Positions 33,778 through 42,533 of a DNA stretch of 64,000 nt are shown here, piece after piece. The DNA is from Cytobacillus sp. NJ13. GTDB lineage: Bacteria; Bacillota; Bacilli; Bacillales; Cytobacillaceae. Within the stretch, counting starts at the first letter, position 1. Every line of letters begins with the position of its first letter. Both the position numbers and the translations under genes were made by a program. Under the pieces are notes generated by a model, which saw nothing but the letters and a program-made list of their open reading frames with translations, made no database searches and was not told the origin of the DNA. The DNA lies in assembly GCA_030348385.1 (NCBI GenBank), contig JAUCFP010000006.1:2786501-2850500 (forward strand), in the 5' to 3' direction.

Positions 33778-33970
33778 TTTTACCTCCTTTGAACTTTTAT
33801 AGTAGCTGTTTTTTGTTTAGTCTAGCACAGATTAAAGAGATACATCCAGAATAACGCGGATTAATAATCCTTAAGGCTGGTATTAATAAATCCGGTGATT
33901 TAATGAAACTTCCCCCTTCATTTCCCGTAAATTACAGATACATAAACTAGTCAAAGAAAGGTGTTTTAAT

Positions 33971-34210
33971 ATGCCGGTGATACTTGCGAGTATTTTCTCG
34001 GCAATAATTATTTTCATTTCTGTATTTTCAATAAACAAAGTGTTACATATCGCATATAAAAGGCATGAAATACCTCTGAAAAAATTAATCCTATTTACCG
34101 CGTGTTCTTTAGTAACTGGAAAAACTGTCGCTTCTATTTTACCTTTTGGCTTTCAATTAGTTTTTGATTATATCTTTAACATTCACCATAAACTCTTCGG
34201 AGTTCCTTAG
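33971..34210 (+). CDS. Small membrane protein, 79 aa
   Basis: The ATG at 33971 follows GAAAGGTG. It has one N-terminal membrane helix (ILASIFSAIIIFISVFSI), a basic middle (YKRHEIPLKK) and a second hydrophobic segment (LILFTACSLVTGKTVASILPF). Family unknown. Confidence 0.6.
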   Translation: MPVILASIFSAIIIFISVFSINKVLHIAYKRHEIPLKKLILFTACSLVTGKTVASILPFGFQLVFDYIFNIHHKLFGVP

Positions 34211-34489
34211 GCTCCTTTTTTATAAACAAAACCATCATTTTTTTCACAACTTCATCGCACTGTGCATTAGTCTTGAGTCATTGGCAAGCCTTTTTCATTT
34301 GCCTATGCTTCAGCATGTAAATATCCATATTAGTTGATGAATTATAGAAACTTGGTTCTCGAATGAGAAGATGTCTAAATGCTTCATTTCCTCCCCGACT
34401 GTAAAACTTAGCAATTCTGCAGTAATCTTTGAAACTTTTGTCATGCTTTAATCGTATCTCCAAATTATACAATTTAAGGAGATAAAACC

Positions 34490-34885
34490 ATGCGGATGAG
34501 ATTTTTGCGCTTTTTTTTCTGGTTAACTGATGTTGGTTTCATTGTTTATTGGATCATCACTTTACTGCATATTATTCCAAATGAATATCTTTTCAAGGAT
34601 TACGAAAATCCAATTCTTTCTGCTTGGAACTGGTCATTCTTTCCTCTTGATATTCTAATTTCTATAACTGGATTTGCTAGTTTGTTTTTGTATAAAAAAA
34701 ATAATCCGAACTGGAGTAAGATTGCTCTAATATCCTTAGTTTTAACCTCTTGTTCAGGCCTTCAGGCAATTTCCTTTTGGATACTTAGAAGTGACTTCGA
34801 TTTATCCTGGTGGTTACCAAATTTATATTTACTTATCTATCCATTGTTTTTTATTCCTAGTGTTATAAAGGAGAATCAGAATTAA
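34490..34885 (+). CDS. YvaD-like (DUF5360) membrane protein
   Basis: A 131-residue protein with four membrane helices (about residues 8-28, 48-68, 78-98 and 105-125). The pattern FFWLTDVGFIVYW, NPILSAWNWSFFPLDILIS and LTSCSGLQAISFWILR matches the YvaD/DUF5360 family of Bacillaceae, function unknown. The ATG at 34490 follows TAAGGAGAT. A hairpin (AGAATCAGA / TCTGATTCT) overlaps its stop. Confidence 0.78.
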   Translation: MRMRFLRFFFWLTDVGFIVYWIITLLHIIPNEYLFKDYENPILSAWNWSFFPLDILISITGFASLFLYKKNNPNWSKIALISLVLTSCSGLQAISFWILRSDFDLSWWLPNLYLLIYPLFFIPSVIKENQN

Positions 34886-34897
34886 TTTCTGATTCTC

Positions 34898-34952
34898 TGG
34901 TTGTTGAATAAAAATGATCGGCTTAATTGCTGCCGATCTTGAAGCAGTGTAC
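34898..34952 (+). repeat. Array repeat copy 20 (variant, isolated)
   Basis: Only the end of module A (TTGTTGAATAAAAATG) and a changed hairpin GATCGGC ttaattgct GCCGATC with CTTGAAGCA remain. Only copy between 19.5 and 40.6 kb. Confidence 0.65.
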
Positions 34953-34996
34953 TTTTTACTTTTTACTTTTGATACTTTCGAAATTCTTTTAATCTC

Positions 34997-35105
34997 TCAT
35001 TTTTCCAACTTCTTTTGCAGTTTCCGGACGTAAATGATTTGTCCAATATGGCAGGCATTGCGTGGATAGATTCCCAAGTACCGCCCACACTCTACGTCCA
35101 TTTTT
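34997..35105 (-). pseudogene. Remnant of a DinB-like gene (C-terminal tail)
   Basis: The minus strand encodes ACHIGQIIYVRKLQKKLEK followed by a stop, the usual C-terminal end of DinB/DUF1572 proteins (YHxGQI). Upstream coding is broken (IHA lies in another frame) and the rest of the gene is absent. Confidence 0.45.
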
Positions 35106-35125
35106 TGTCTCTTTTCAAGACGCAC

Positions 35126-36124
35126 TTAATACATATCCTTCTGAGTAAAATTCCAAAACGCAACAGCAAGACAGGCGGCAGCCCAAATCCCAAGCATGGT
35201 TAATGAAAATGGCAGTGACATCCCTTCAATCGGCGGAGCTTGACCTTCTAAGTAGTTAATCAGATCAAAGTTCAAGTTCACTAAATACTTGGAGCTCGTC
35301 CAGCTCGAACCGATAGAAGATAGCAGGGTGCCTGCGATTAACACAGCCATCATAGCCCCAATTCCAGTCGCTGTATTTTTCACTAGAACTGATATCATGA
35401 GACTTATGGTTCCAACAACCGCTGTTACCACCCAGGAAAGTCCAACAGACATCAGCAAGTATTCCCACATCGGCAGGGTATGGATGTACTCCGTTGAAAA
35501 CTCACCAGATGCGGAAGCTTGAAATCCGGTCAAAATAGGTGCCGTCCAGCCATCATATTCGAGCACGATACCTGAAACCCCATAACAGACAATCACGGCT
35601 GCCGCCATCAGCATGGAGGTATACAGCAAAACCGTCAGCCATTTAGCCATCAGGATTCTCCATCGTTTAACTGGCCGGGACAGTAATGTTTTGATGGTCC
35701 CATCATTATATTCCCCGCTCACAATATCAGCCATTATAATAATAATGAATAATGGCAGGACAAGTGTGACTCCCTGTGAGAAAAAGATGCGGATAAACGT
35801 AGGGGCTCCAGGATAGTTTGGGTTAATATCGTTGTCCAGATAATACTGCTTTTGCTTCAAATCAAATTCAAGAAACTGTCTGAACTCGTCCTGGATTCCA
35901 CTCGATGCCAGCCGATTTTGCCGATCGACAATCTCCTGCTGAAGCTCCACTCTCCAGTCCAGAGTGCCCTGCTTTTCGATTTTTTCCTGTATCTCCCGGT
36001 ATTGTGCGTAGGTAAACATAGAGACTAGAATGACTAAAATAACGATGACAACCGCCATGCGTTTTTTAGAAGCAATCTTCATCACTTCATTATGAATCAG
36101 GCCAACCATATTTGGATTAGACAA
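35126..36124 (-). CDS. ABC-2 type transporter permease
   Basis: A 332-residue permease: a membrane helix near residues 22-40, a long extracytoplasmic segment rich in Gln/Glu/Arg to about residue 115, then about five more helices. The central EYNDGTIKTLLSRPVKRWRI is the coupling-helix region typical of ABC-2 permeases. It overlaps the ATPase gene by 8 nt, forming a two-gene exporter of unknown substrate (YxlG/BcrB-like). Confidence 0.88.
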   Translation of the reverse strand: MSNPNMVGLIHNEVMKIASKKRMAVVIVILVILVSMFTYAQYREIQEKIEKQGTLDWRVELQQEIVDRQNRLASSGIQDEFRQFLEFDLKQKQYYLDNDINPNYPGAPTFIRIFFSQGVTLVLPLFIIIIMADIVSGEYNDGTIKTLLSRPVKRWRILMAKWLTVLLYTSMLMAAAVIVCYGVSGIVLEYDGWTAPILTGFQASASGEFSTEYIHTLPMWEYLLMSVGLSWVVTAVVGTISLMISVLVKNTATGIGAMMAVLIAGTLLSSIGSSWTSSKYLVNLNFDLINYLEGQAPPIEGMSLPFSLTMLGIWAAACLAVAFWNFTQKDMY

Positions 36125-37043
36125 TATGATCGCCTCCTGTCAAACTAATAAATAGATCCTCCAATGTCTGCACTTTCCTTTCGATCGTCCATACATCAAT
36201 ACCCGCCTTCATTAAAGCTTCATTCAGGATTGAGGTTTTGCTTTCATCCATAAGAGTGTGTATAGTATGGTCATCGTATAGTTCTGCAGCCTGGACATAG
36301 GGGGATTCTTTAAGAATAGCAAGTGCACGAAAAGAATCACTGACTCTCCAATCCACACCAGATGACAGTGCACCAACTAAATCGCTTACGCTTCCGACCT
36401 TCACGATTTTTCCATGGCTCATAATAGCCACACGGTCCGCCAGCAACTCGATTTCACTTAAAATATGACTGGATACGAGTACCGAAAGGCCCGTTTCATC
36501 GACCAGCTTCCTGATAAATGCTCGAAGGTCTTTTATTCCCATAGGGTCCAAGCCATTCGTAGGCTCATCCAATATAAGCACATCCGGACGGCCTAACAAT
36601 GCTTGTGCAATACCAAGACGCTGACGCATTCCTAATGAATAGGTCCTAACCTGATCATCAATTCTTGCAGTCAGATCAACCAAATCAATGACCTCTTGAA
36701 CCCGTTCTTCATCCACATCAGGCAGCATCCGTGCAAAGATTTGCAGGTTTTCGCGGCCGCTCAAATACTTGTATAACTCTGGATTTTCGACGATAGAACC
36801 GAGGCGCTGCATCGCTTGAACAAATTGCTTTCTTACATCAAAGCCGCAGATGTGAATCTTTCCGGACGTTGGCTTAATGAGCCCAACGAGCATCCGAATT
36901 GTGGTAGTTTTCCCGGCACCATTAGGACCAAGGAACCCAAATACTTCTCCTGGATAAATTTCAAATGATATATTATCAATAATCGTTTTCTTTCCAATGA
37001 TTTTCGTTACATTTTCCAATTGAACTGTCGGCTTTAAGCTCAT
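36117..37043 (-). CDS. ABC transporter ATP-binding protein
   Basis: A 308-residue ATPase with Walker A GPNGAGKTT, signature YSLGMRQRLGIAQALL, Walker B VLILDEPTNGLDPMG and switch His in LVSSHIL. It has the long C-terminal extension typical of BcrA/NatA-type subunits. It pairs with the overlapping permease gene. Substrate unknown; lantibiotic or bacitracin export and lipid efflux are family possibilities. Confidence 0.92.
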   Translation of the reverse strand: MSLKPTVQLENVTKIIGKKTIIDNISFEIYPGEVFGFLGPNGAGKTTTIRMLVGLIKPTSGKIHICGFDVRKQFVQAMQRLGSIVENPELYKYLSGRENLQIFARMLPDVDEERVQEVIDLVDLTARIDDQVRTYSLGMRQRLGIAQALLGRPDVLILDEPTNGLDPMGIKDLRAFIRKLVDETGLSVLVSSHILSEIELLADRVAIMSHGKIVKVGSVSDLVGALSSGVDWRVSDSFRALAILKESPYVQAAELYDDHTIHTLMDESKTSILNEALMKAGIDVWTIERKVQTLEDLFISLTGGDHIV

Positions 37044-37149
37044 AGCATCACCCTTGTTCTATTCTAACTAAATTTTCGAATAATGACTCTTTTAAATACT
37101 CAATTTGCGAAAAATTTAGATACAATTACATTAAAGGAGAGGTCAAACG

Positions 37150-37920
37150 ATGAAAAAATGGATGCGGCAGTTATTTTTAACATTGTCCCTTGTGCTTACA
37201 GTTCTTTTTGGGTATGGCCTTGTCAGTGCCTACATGGATGTTACCAGTCCGCCTCGAGCGGAGATATTAGCGAAATCAGAAGAAGTTCCTGTCACACCTG
37301 GTGATACATATATCGCACTTGGTGATTCATTGACCAGGGGGGTCGGCTCATCAAAGGGAGAAGGTTTTGTCCCGCTGATTGGAAATGAACTTAAAGAAAA
37401 TAATACTGTTGATCGTTTCCAAAACCTAGGTGTAAGGGGTGCCAGAATTGAAGATTTGCTGGCCCAGTTAGAACAAAAAGAAGTCAAGAGATCTCTTAAG
37501 GATGCCAAAATCATTACCATCACAATAGGGGGAAATAACCTTTTTAATAGCGGGGAGACACTCAAAAAATATTCAGAAGAAACCGCCCTTGGCATCCTAG
37601 AGACCGAAATTCCTAACTTGGAAAAAACGTTTAAAAACATTCGTGAAAGTAATCCGAATGCAGTCATACTCTATATGGGGCTTTATAATCCATTCAAGCA
37701 ATCGCCCAACGGGGATTCATTTGATTCCATCATCCAAAAATGGAATGAGTCTGCCCGTACATTAGGGTTGAAATACAAAGTTCAAGTAGTGGATACTTTC
37801 AATCTGGTCACGGATGCCAAACGCGATCTTTCCAGTGACGTCTTTCATCCGAATGATGCTACTTATCAGCAAATAGCTGAAAGCATGTCACTTGTCATTG
37901 AAAAAAGTATCATACAATAA
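37150..37920 (+). CDS. Secreted GDSL-type lipase/esterase
   Basis: A 256-residue SGNH/GDSL hydrolase with an N-terminal signal anchor (LFLTLSLVLTVLFGYGLV). Block I is IALGDSLTRG with the nucleophile Ser, block II NLGVRGAR, block III TITIGGNNLF and block V SSDVFHPND with the Asp-His pair. The set is complete, so it should be active as an extracytoplasmic esterase or lysophospholipase-like enzyme. The ATG at 37150 follows AAAGGAGAGG. Transcribed divergently from the ABC genes at 35126-37043. Confidence 0.9.
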   Translation: MKKWMRQLFLTLSLVLTVLFGYGLVSAYMDVTSPPRAEILAKSEEVPVTPGDTYIALGDSLTRGVGSSKGEGFVPLIGNELKENNTVDRFQNLGVRGARIEDLLAQLEQKEVKRSLKDAKIITITIGGNNLFNSGETLKKYSEETALGILETEIPNLEKTFKNIRESNPNAVILYMGLYNPFKQSPNGDSFDSIIQKWNESARTLGLKYKVQVVDTFNLVTDAKRDLSSDVFHPNDATYQQIAESMSLVIEKSIIQ

Positions 37921-37921
37921 G

Positions 37922-37954
37922 AAAAAGGTGAATCCACTGCAGATTCACCTTTTT
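37922..37954. terminator. Bidirectional intrinsic terminator
   Basis: AAAAAGGTGAATC / GATTCACCTTTTT stem directly after the GDSL gene stop. Confidence 0.88.
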
Positions 37955-38057
37955 CATTATTTACATGCTTCATTAACCTTTAGCCAAAGTGTTCTATAGG
38001 GCTATGATTCCGTCAATCCTATAATGGTGTACTTACCCTAACTGGCGTTTGAATTCT

Positions 38058-38774
38058 TTAACAGCGAAGAAGTAAGATGATGCCGACGCACCAGGCAAGC
38101 GCAATCCAGATGCCGCTGCCAACAGACCCTTCATACAAGAGGGCACGGATCGCATCCACGATTGAAGTCACGGGCTGGTTCTCAGCGAACTTACGGACTA
38201 TTTTAGGCATGGTATCGGTGGGAACAAAGGCCGAACTGATAAACGGCAGGAAAATCAGCGGGTAAGAATAGGCTGTCGCACCTTCCATAGACCCCGCTTT
38301 CAATCCGGGAATGACCGCCAGCCATGTCAGTGCCAGCGTAAACAGCCCGAGTATCCCAGCTACCGCAAGCCAATCCAGGATATCAGCGCTGGAACGGAAG
38401 CCCATCAAGAGCGCGACGAGTAAAACCACCATGATAGTAAGTGCATTGGAAACAAGCGAGGTCAAAACATGAGCCCACAATACTGACGAGCGCTTGATGG
38501 GCATCGTAATGAAACGCGACATCAGCCCGCTCTTTACATCCGTAAACAGCCGCACGGAAGTGTAAGCAACGCCGGATGCGATAGCCATCAGCAAGATTCC
38601 CGGCAATAAATAATTGACGTAATTGTCCGATCCTGTCTCTATGGCCCCGCCAAATACGTAGACAAACAGCAGCATCATCATAATCGGTGTAATCGCCACC
38701 GTAATAATCGTATCCGGGCTGCGCATGATGTTGCGCATTAAACGGCCTAGTAATACCCCTGTTTTGCTTTTCAT
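38058..38774 (-). CDS. ABC-2 type permease (DrrB-like), C-terminal frameshift
   Basis: A permease of about 240-247 residues with six membrane helices (for example TIITVAITPIMMMLLFVYVF) and the DrrB-like segment LPFISSAFVPTDTMPKIVRKFAENQPVT. As read it ends LLLRC at 38058. One base later the other frame gives FAVKEFKRQLG and a stop at 38034, the usual charged C-terminus of this family, so a 1-nt frameshift near 38070 is likely. It directly follows the ATPase gene; together they form a drug-type exporter. Confidence 0.85.
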   Translation of the reverse strand: MKSKTGVLLGRLMRNIMRSPDTIITVAITPIMMMLLFVYVFGGAIETGSDNYVNYLLPGILLMAIASGVAYTSVRLFTDVKSGLMSRFITMPIKRSSVLWAHVLTSLVSNALTIMVVLLVALLMGFRSSADILDWLAVAGILGLFTLALTWLAVIPGLKAGSMEGATAYSYPLIFLPFISSAFVPTDTMPKIVRKFAENQPVTSIVDAIRALLYEGSVGSGIWIALAWCVGIILLLRC

Positions 38775-39536
38775 TTACATCTCCTCCTTTTTGCCGATGA
38801 TTGCAAGGAAAATTTCCTCCAATGTCGGCTGCTTCTCGATATACTCCACCTTCACTGGCGGGAACATCTCCTTGAGTTCGGTTAGAGTACCGGTCGTGAT
38901 GATTTTTCCCCCATGCAGAATAGCGATACGGTCTGCCAGTTGTTCGGCTTCCTCCAGGTACTGGGTCGTCAGCAGGATGGTCGTACCGCCGCCGGCAAGC
39001 TCCTTGACGGTATCCCAGACTTCAATCCGCGCTTCCGGGTCAAGCCCTGTCGTCGGTTCGTCGAGAAAAATGACTGCTGGCGTCCCGATCAGACTCATCC
39101 CAATGTCAAGCCGGCGCTTCATCCCGCCGGAATACTGGTCAGCCCGGCGGTTGGCCGCATCGGTCAGGCTGAATCTTGCAAGCAAATTGTCAGCGACTTG
39201 TGCGGGATTGGAAACTCCACGCAGCTTGGCGATCATCATCAGATTTTCCCGCCCGGTGAGCATGCCGTCTAAAGCTGCGAACTGCCCTGTCAGGCTGATG
39301 CTCTGGCGAACCTGATCCGGCTGACGCTGGACGTCAAAGCCACAAATACCTGCTTCTCCGCCATCGGACTTCATCAGCGTCGAGAGGATGTTGACGGTCG
39401 TCGTCTTGCCCGCTCCATTTGAACCCAGCAGGGCGAAAATTTCACCACGCTGCACCTCAAAATCCACCCCCTTTAAGACCTCCTTGTCTTTAAAGGATTT
39501 TTTTAACCCTTTTACAGAAATCGCTGCATTGTTCAT
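38775..39536 (-). CDS. DrrA-like ABC transporter ATP-binding protein
   Basis: A 253-residue ATPase: Walker A GSNGAGKTT, signature YSGGMKRRLDIGMSLI, Walker B VIFLDEPTTGLDPEAR and LLTTQYLEEAEQL, the switch segment of daunorubicin-resistance (DrrA) type ATPases, in which His is replaced by Gln. It is followed directly by the permease gene. An operator-like element shared with the PadR gene lies upstream at 39600-39651. Confidence 0.92.
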   Translation of the reverse strand: MNNAAISVKGLKKSFKDKEVLKGVDFEVQRGEIFALLGSNGAGKTTTVNILSTLMKSDGGEAGICGFDVQRQPDQVRQSISLTGQFAALDGMLTGRENLMMIAKLRGVSNPAQVADNLLARFSLTDAANRRADQYSGGMKRRLDIGMSLIGTPAVIFLDEPTTGLDPEARIEVWDTVKELAGGGTTILLTTQYLEEAEQLADRIAILHGGKIITTGTLTELKEMFPPVKVEYIEKQPTLEEIFLAIIGKKEEM

Positions 39537-39599
39537 ACGTTTTTCCTCCTTATAGTAAGCGCCTTGCGGAGCTGGATTGCATACAAACCTCTACTTAGT

Positions 39600-39651
39600 C
39601 TGACAGATATTCTGTATAACTTAGTACCGGGGTAAAAATGAAACTGAATAG
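39600..39651. promoter_or_regulatory. PadR-operon promoter/operator element, copy 1
   Basis: This 52-bp stretch upstream of the DrrA-like gene (CTGAC, ATATTCTGTATAACTTAGTA, CCGGGGTAAAAATG, ACTGAATAG) is nearly the same as 40466-40516 upstream of the padR gene. Shared control by the PadR protein is inferred. Confidence 0.6.
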
Positions 39652-39708
39652 TGCAGGTGACAAATCACATTTGTAAAACACCTATTCAGTCGGTCTCATC
39701 TAGTGAAT

Positions 39709-40050
39709 TTACTTTTTTCCCAATCGCTTCATGATACTCTCATTTAAATCTTCACGATACTTGGCAACATAGGTTTTAGCATTTGCCACTAATTCGTCGG
39801 CAAAGGACGCCACGTCATCCCCGGTGATTTCCAGCACTTGTCTGCCTTCCGCCGCACCGGCTTCGAACAACTCGATTAATTCATACTGCATGTGCAGCAT
39901 ATCCATTCCGTTGCCCGCTGAGAAATTCCACATGTAGTTTTGAATTTTCTTAAATACAAATTGGTAATCCTCTGGCAGGGCTTCAACCCGTGCCATCATC
40001 ATCTTGTATTCTTTTTTATCACCAAGCATTTTTTTGAACATTTCCAACAT
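39709..40050 (-). CDS. DUF1048 family protein
   Basis: A 113-residue soluble helical protein of the DUF1048 type (MFKKMLGDKKEYKMMMARVE, LPEDYQFVFKKIQNYMW). Genes of this family are commonly placed next to a PadR regulator and an ABC transporter, as here. It begins at ATG 40050 with GGAGGAAAA upstream. Function unknown. Confidence 0.85.
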   Translation of the reverse strand: MLEMFKKMLGDKKEYKMMMARVEALPEDYQFVFKKIQNYMWNFSAGNGMDMLHMQYELIELFEAGAAEGRQVLEITGDDVASFADELVANAKTYVAKYREDLNESIMKRLGKK

Positions 40051-40121
40051 GTTATTTTTCCTCCTTTTTTATAAAGCTGAACAAGACACTCCAAAAATAT
40101 CCGACAGAGTATCTTATGAAA

Positions 40122-40442
40122 CTAGGTTGACTTCAAGACGTTGATTTTTGATGATACAAAATCCCATTTTTCCCAAAATAATTCAAGTTCCTGGCGGCCG
40201 GCATCATTAAGGGAGTAAAACTTGCGGGGCGGCCCCATATCTGACGGTTTCTTTTCCACGTTCACCAGCTTTTTCTTTTCTAATCGCACGAGGATGGTGT
40301 AGACCGTCCCTTCCACGACTTCGGTAAAACCGAGCTGGTTCAGCCGGCGGGTAATTTCGTAGCCATAGGTTTCATGTCGGCTGATGATTTCCATTACACA
40401 GCCTTCAAGCGATCCCTTCAGCATTTCAGTTAAATTTTCCAT
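40122..40442 (-). CDS. PadR family transcriptional regulator
   Basis: A 106-residue PadR winged-helix protein (MEIISRHETYGYEITRRLN, VEGTVYTILVRLEKKKLV, GPPRKFYSLNDAGRQEL). First gene of a padR-DUF1048-DrrA-DrrB cluster. The upstream region repeats the element found before the ATPase gene. Such PadR proteins (LmrA/BmrR-like) repress the neighbouring drug exporter and are released by a ligand. Confidence 0.92.
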   Translation of the reverse strand: MENLTEMLKGSLEGCVMEIISRHETYGYEITRRLNQLGFTEVVEGTVYTILVRLEKKKLVNVEKKPSDMGPPRKFYSLNDAGRQELELFWEKWDFVSSKINVLKST

Positions 40443-40465
40443 ATTCAGAGCCTCCTCTATTGTGT

Positions 40466-40552
40466 CTGACTTATATTCAGTATTACTTAGTACCAGGTAA
40501 AATTTATACTGAACAGCTTTTGCTATTCAGTATTGCTTATTACAAGTACATT
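40466..40552. promoter_or_regulatory. PadR-operon promoter/operator element, copy 2
   Basis: 40466-40516 matches 39600-39651 (ATATTCAGTATTACTTAGTA, CCAGGTAAAATTT, ACTGAACAG). A further half-copy CTATTCAGTATTGCTTATTA follows at 40523. Confidence 0.6.
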
Positions 40553-40595
40553 GTATCACCAAGTAGCAAGGGGTGTCAACTATTTATTTAAAAAA

Positions 40596-40690
40596 GTTTC
40601 AACTAAGTTGCTCCCGTTAATTAAATAATAAATGCCGCCTTATTCGGCAGCATCCCTAAGCATAAGCAGCTCTATAATCAATTAAAACAG
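40596..40690 (+). repeat. Array repeat copy 21
   Basis: Module A TTTCAACTAAGTTGCTCCCG, then TTAATTAAATAATAAA; hairpin TGCCGCC ttatt CGGCAGCA; module C AAGCAGCTCTATAATCAATT. Confidence 0.8.
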
Positions 40691-40804
40691 CAGTGAAATC
40701 TTTAGGGGTGTTTTGTCTGAACAGTAACTCAGCTAGTAACGAGAGGAGTATTTCAACGGAATTAATATATATAAGACTGATAAAATCTCAGTACAATCCT
40801 GCTG

Positions 40805-41338
40805 CTAGTTTCTTAAATTTAAATCTGAACGCAGCATTCCATACACAATGCTATCTGTCCATTCATCCTTATTCCAAAAGTCCTGTATGAAATGAGCTTC
40901 TTTTCTCATACCTATACGCTCACACAACTTTTGTGAGGGTTTATTTCTTGCATCAAGGCTGGCTTGTATACGATGCACACCAAACTCAACAAATAACTTC
41001 TTCACTAAATTACTCACAGCTTCAGTTGCATACCCCCTTCCCGAAGCTTCATTAGAAAAGCTATAGCCAATTTCAACAGTATCTTTCATATCTGTATACC
41101 ATACAGATAAATCACCAATTACCCTGGTACCGTGTACTACTGCTAAACTTAACATTGTTTCTTTTGTGAGTGCACTATTCTCTAACTTTTTATTAAAATT
41201 TCCTTTGATATTTTCATGGGTCCACTTATCATGCAAGAGGTATCTACATGTATAGTCATTTTTATAAATGTTAAATACATCTTGTAAGTCGGTACTCTTA
41301 AACGGCCTAATTAATAATCTTTCAGTTCTGAATTCCAA
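40805..41338 (-). CDS. GNAT N-acetyltransferase, RimJ/RimL type
   Basis: A 177-residue acetyltransferase: FRTERLLIRPFKSTDLQDVF at the start, the acetyl-CoA segment SNEASGRGYATEAVSNLVK, then HRIQASLDARNKPSQKLCERIGM. Substrate unknown. A single gene between repeats 21 and 22, similar in type to the one at 7107. Confidence 0.9.
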   Translation of the reverse strand: MEFRTERLLIRPFKSTDLQDVFNIYKNDYTCRYLLHDKWTHENIKGNFNKKLENSALTKETMLSLAVVHGTRVIGDLSVWYTDMKDTVEIGYSFSNEASGRGYATEAVSNLVKKLFVEFGVHRIQASLDARNKPSQKLCERIGMRKEAHFIQDFWNKDEWTDSIVYGMLRSDLNLRN

Positions 41339-41373
41339 TTAAATCATCCTTTTAATAACAAAAAAATTGGTTA

Positions 41374-41450
41374 CCCCCATTTAAGTTTAAAAAGGAAAAG
41401 AGCCACTATTGGCAGCAGGATCCAGGAGCGAAACACCCGTTTACTTATAT
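41374..41450 (+). repeat. Array repeat copy 22 (degraded)
   Basis: AAGTTTAAAAAGGAAAAGAG, hairpin AGCCACT attgg CAGCAGG imperfect, module C AACACCCGTTTACTTATA. Confidence 0.65.
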
Positions 41451-41477
41451 ACATTTATTCAGCTGCTTTTCCACCTA

Positions 41478-41948
41478 TCAACGATGTGATGGCCAGGAAC
41501 CCTGCATCTTCCTAATTTGAATAATTTGACCCGTATGGTATGCATCGTGAAGCATTATGTCTAATAGCTTTTCTACAAGAGAATTTTGTTCAAGCGCTTC
41601 AGTGGCTGTATTAATTAAAGCTTCTCTTAAACTGCGCTGAACCATTTCTGCGCGTTCCACGACAGCCATCCATTCCTTGTCATCATTTATTTGGTCTGTT
41701 AGGGAGAAAGTTTGATCCCCATCGAGATTTTGTGCCCATTCACGGCCTTCTAAATTTGCGGCAAGTCTCTTTTTATAGTAAATAAGATGATTAACATTTT
41801 CCCAAATTGATTTTGCTGTGTCTCCCGCTGGTCTCCACCTGGCCTGTTCTGCCGTGAGTCCTTCTATTGCAGGTTTGAATGGTGCATACCAGCTCTCATT
41901 ATCGTATGTAGTATCGAGCATTCTTAAAAGCAAGTCAGTTCGATTCAT
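41478..41948 (-). CDS. DinB superfamily protein
   Basis: A 156-residue DinB protein with the likely metal His triad H54 (NVNHLIYY), H134 and H138 (LHDAYHTGQIIQIRKMQG). A four-helix bundle is expected. Single gene between repeats 22 and 23. The function may be thiol-dependent detoxification, as for other DinB/YfiT proteins; this is family inference. Confidence 0.88.
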   Translation of the reverse strand: MNRTDLLLRMLDTTYDNESWYAPFKPAIEGLTAEQARWRPAGDTAKSIWENVNHLIYYKKRLAANLEGREWAQNLDGDQTFSLTDQINDDKEWMAVVERAEMVQRSLREALINTATEALEQNSLVEKLLDIMLHDAYHTGQIIQIRKMQGSWPSHR

Positions 41949-42015
41949 TCATATCCACTCCTTAAAAATTGGCATCAACTAAAGAGTACTTCAACAAAAT
42001 GGCAGAAACTCCTTT

Positions 42016-42090
42016 TTAAACTAACCCCCTCTGCTTGTTTATTAGTCAAAAGCCGCCTAGTTCGGCAGCTGACGCACCCGATAGCTCATA
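42016..42090 (+). repeat. Array repeat copy 23
   Basis: Module A TTAAACTAACCCCCTCTGCT, then TATTAGTCAAA; hairpin AGCCGCC tagttc GGCAGCT; module C GACGCACCCGATAGCTCATA, with most of the spacer before C missing. Confidence 0.85.
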
Positions 42091-42109
42091 GCAAATAAAA
42101 TACAACTCG

Positions 42110-42457
42110 CTATTTTTCCCAAAGCTCGATCAGCCGGCCTTCAGGGTCTTCAATCCAAATAAACTTCCCAAACTCACCTACCTCTTTTTCCTTAGCAAGA
42201 GGTACACCAATTTGTTCAAGATGATTTATAGTCTCGTCTAGATCATGTACTTGAAAATTCAGCATCACTTGTTGTTCTGTTGGAAAATAGCTGTCATTTT
42301 CGGCAAAGAAAGAAAAGATGGTTTCATTCCCTAATTGGGGTTTAACCACAGTCCCATTCCAATTTTCTATTTCAATCTTCAGTACTTCACTATACCATTT
42401 TTTTACAAAATCAAGATTCTTAGTCCTCCAAAATATTCCGCCAAAACCTTTTATCAT
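42110..42457 (-). CDS. VOC family protein
   Basis: A 115-residue VOC protein. After the start comes IKGFGGIFWRTKNLDFVKKWYSEV, and near the end FGKFIWIEDPEGRLIELWEK, the typical second-half glyoxalase motif with a Glu ligand. The ATG at 42457, with GGAG 9-10 nt upstream, is preferred over a start 28 codons earlier that lacks homology. Single gene between repeats 23 and 24. Confidence 0.87.
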   Translation of the reverse strand: MIKGFGGIFWRTKNLDFVKKWYSEVLKIEIENWNGTVVKPQLGNETIFSFFAENDSYFPTEQQVMLNFQVHDLDETINHLEQIGVPLAKEKEVGEFGKFIWIEDPEGRLIELWEK

Positions 42458-42533
42458 CGTAACTAACTCCTGACTTTCTTTAATTTTTAGTTTTTCGATT
42501 ACATTAAATATACGAGATTTAATGTTAATTCCC

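Noticed and set aside
34278-34472. Minus-strand 64-codon frame (and an overlapping 44-codon frame)
   Set aside because: Begins at a TTG without a ribosome binding site, overlaps the leader of the YvaD-like gene, and two frames compete; not supported.
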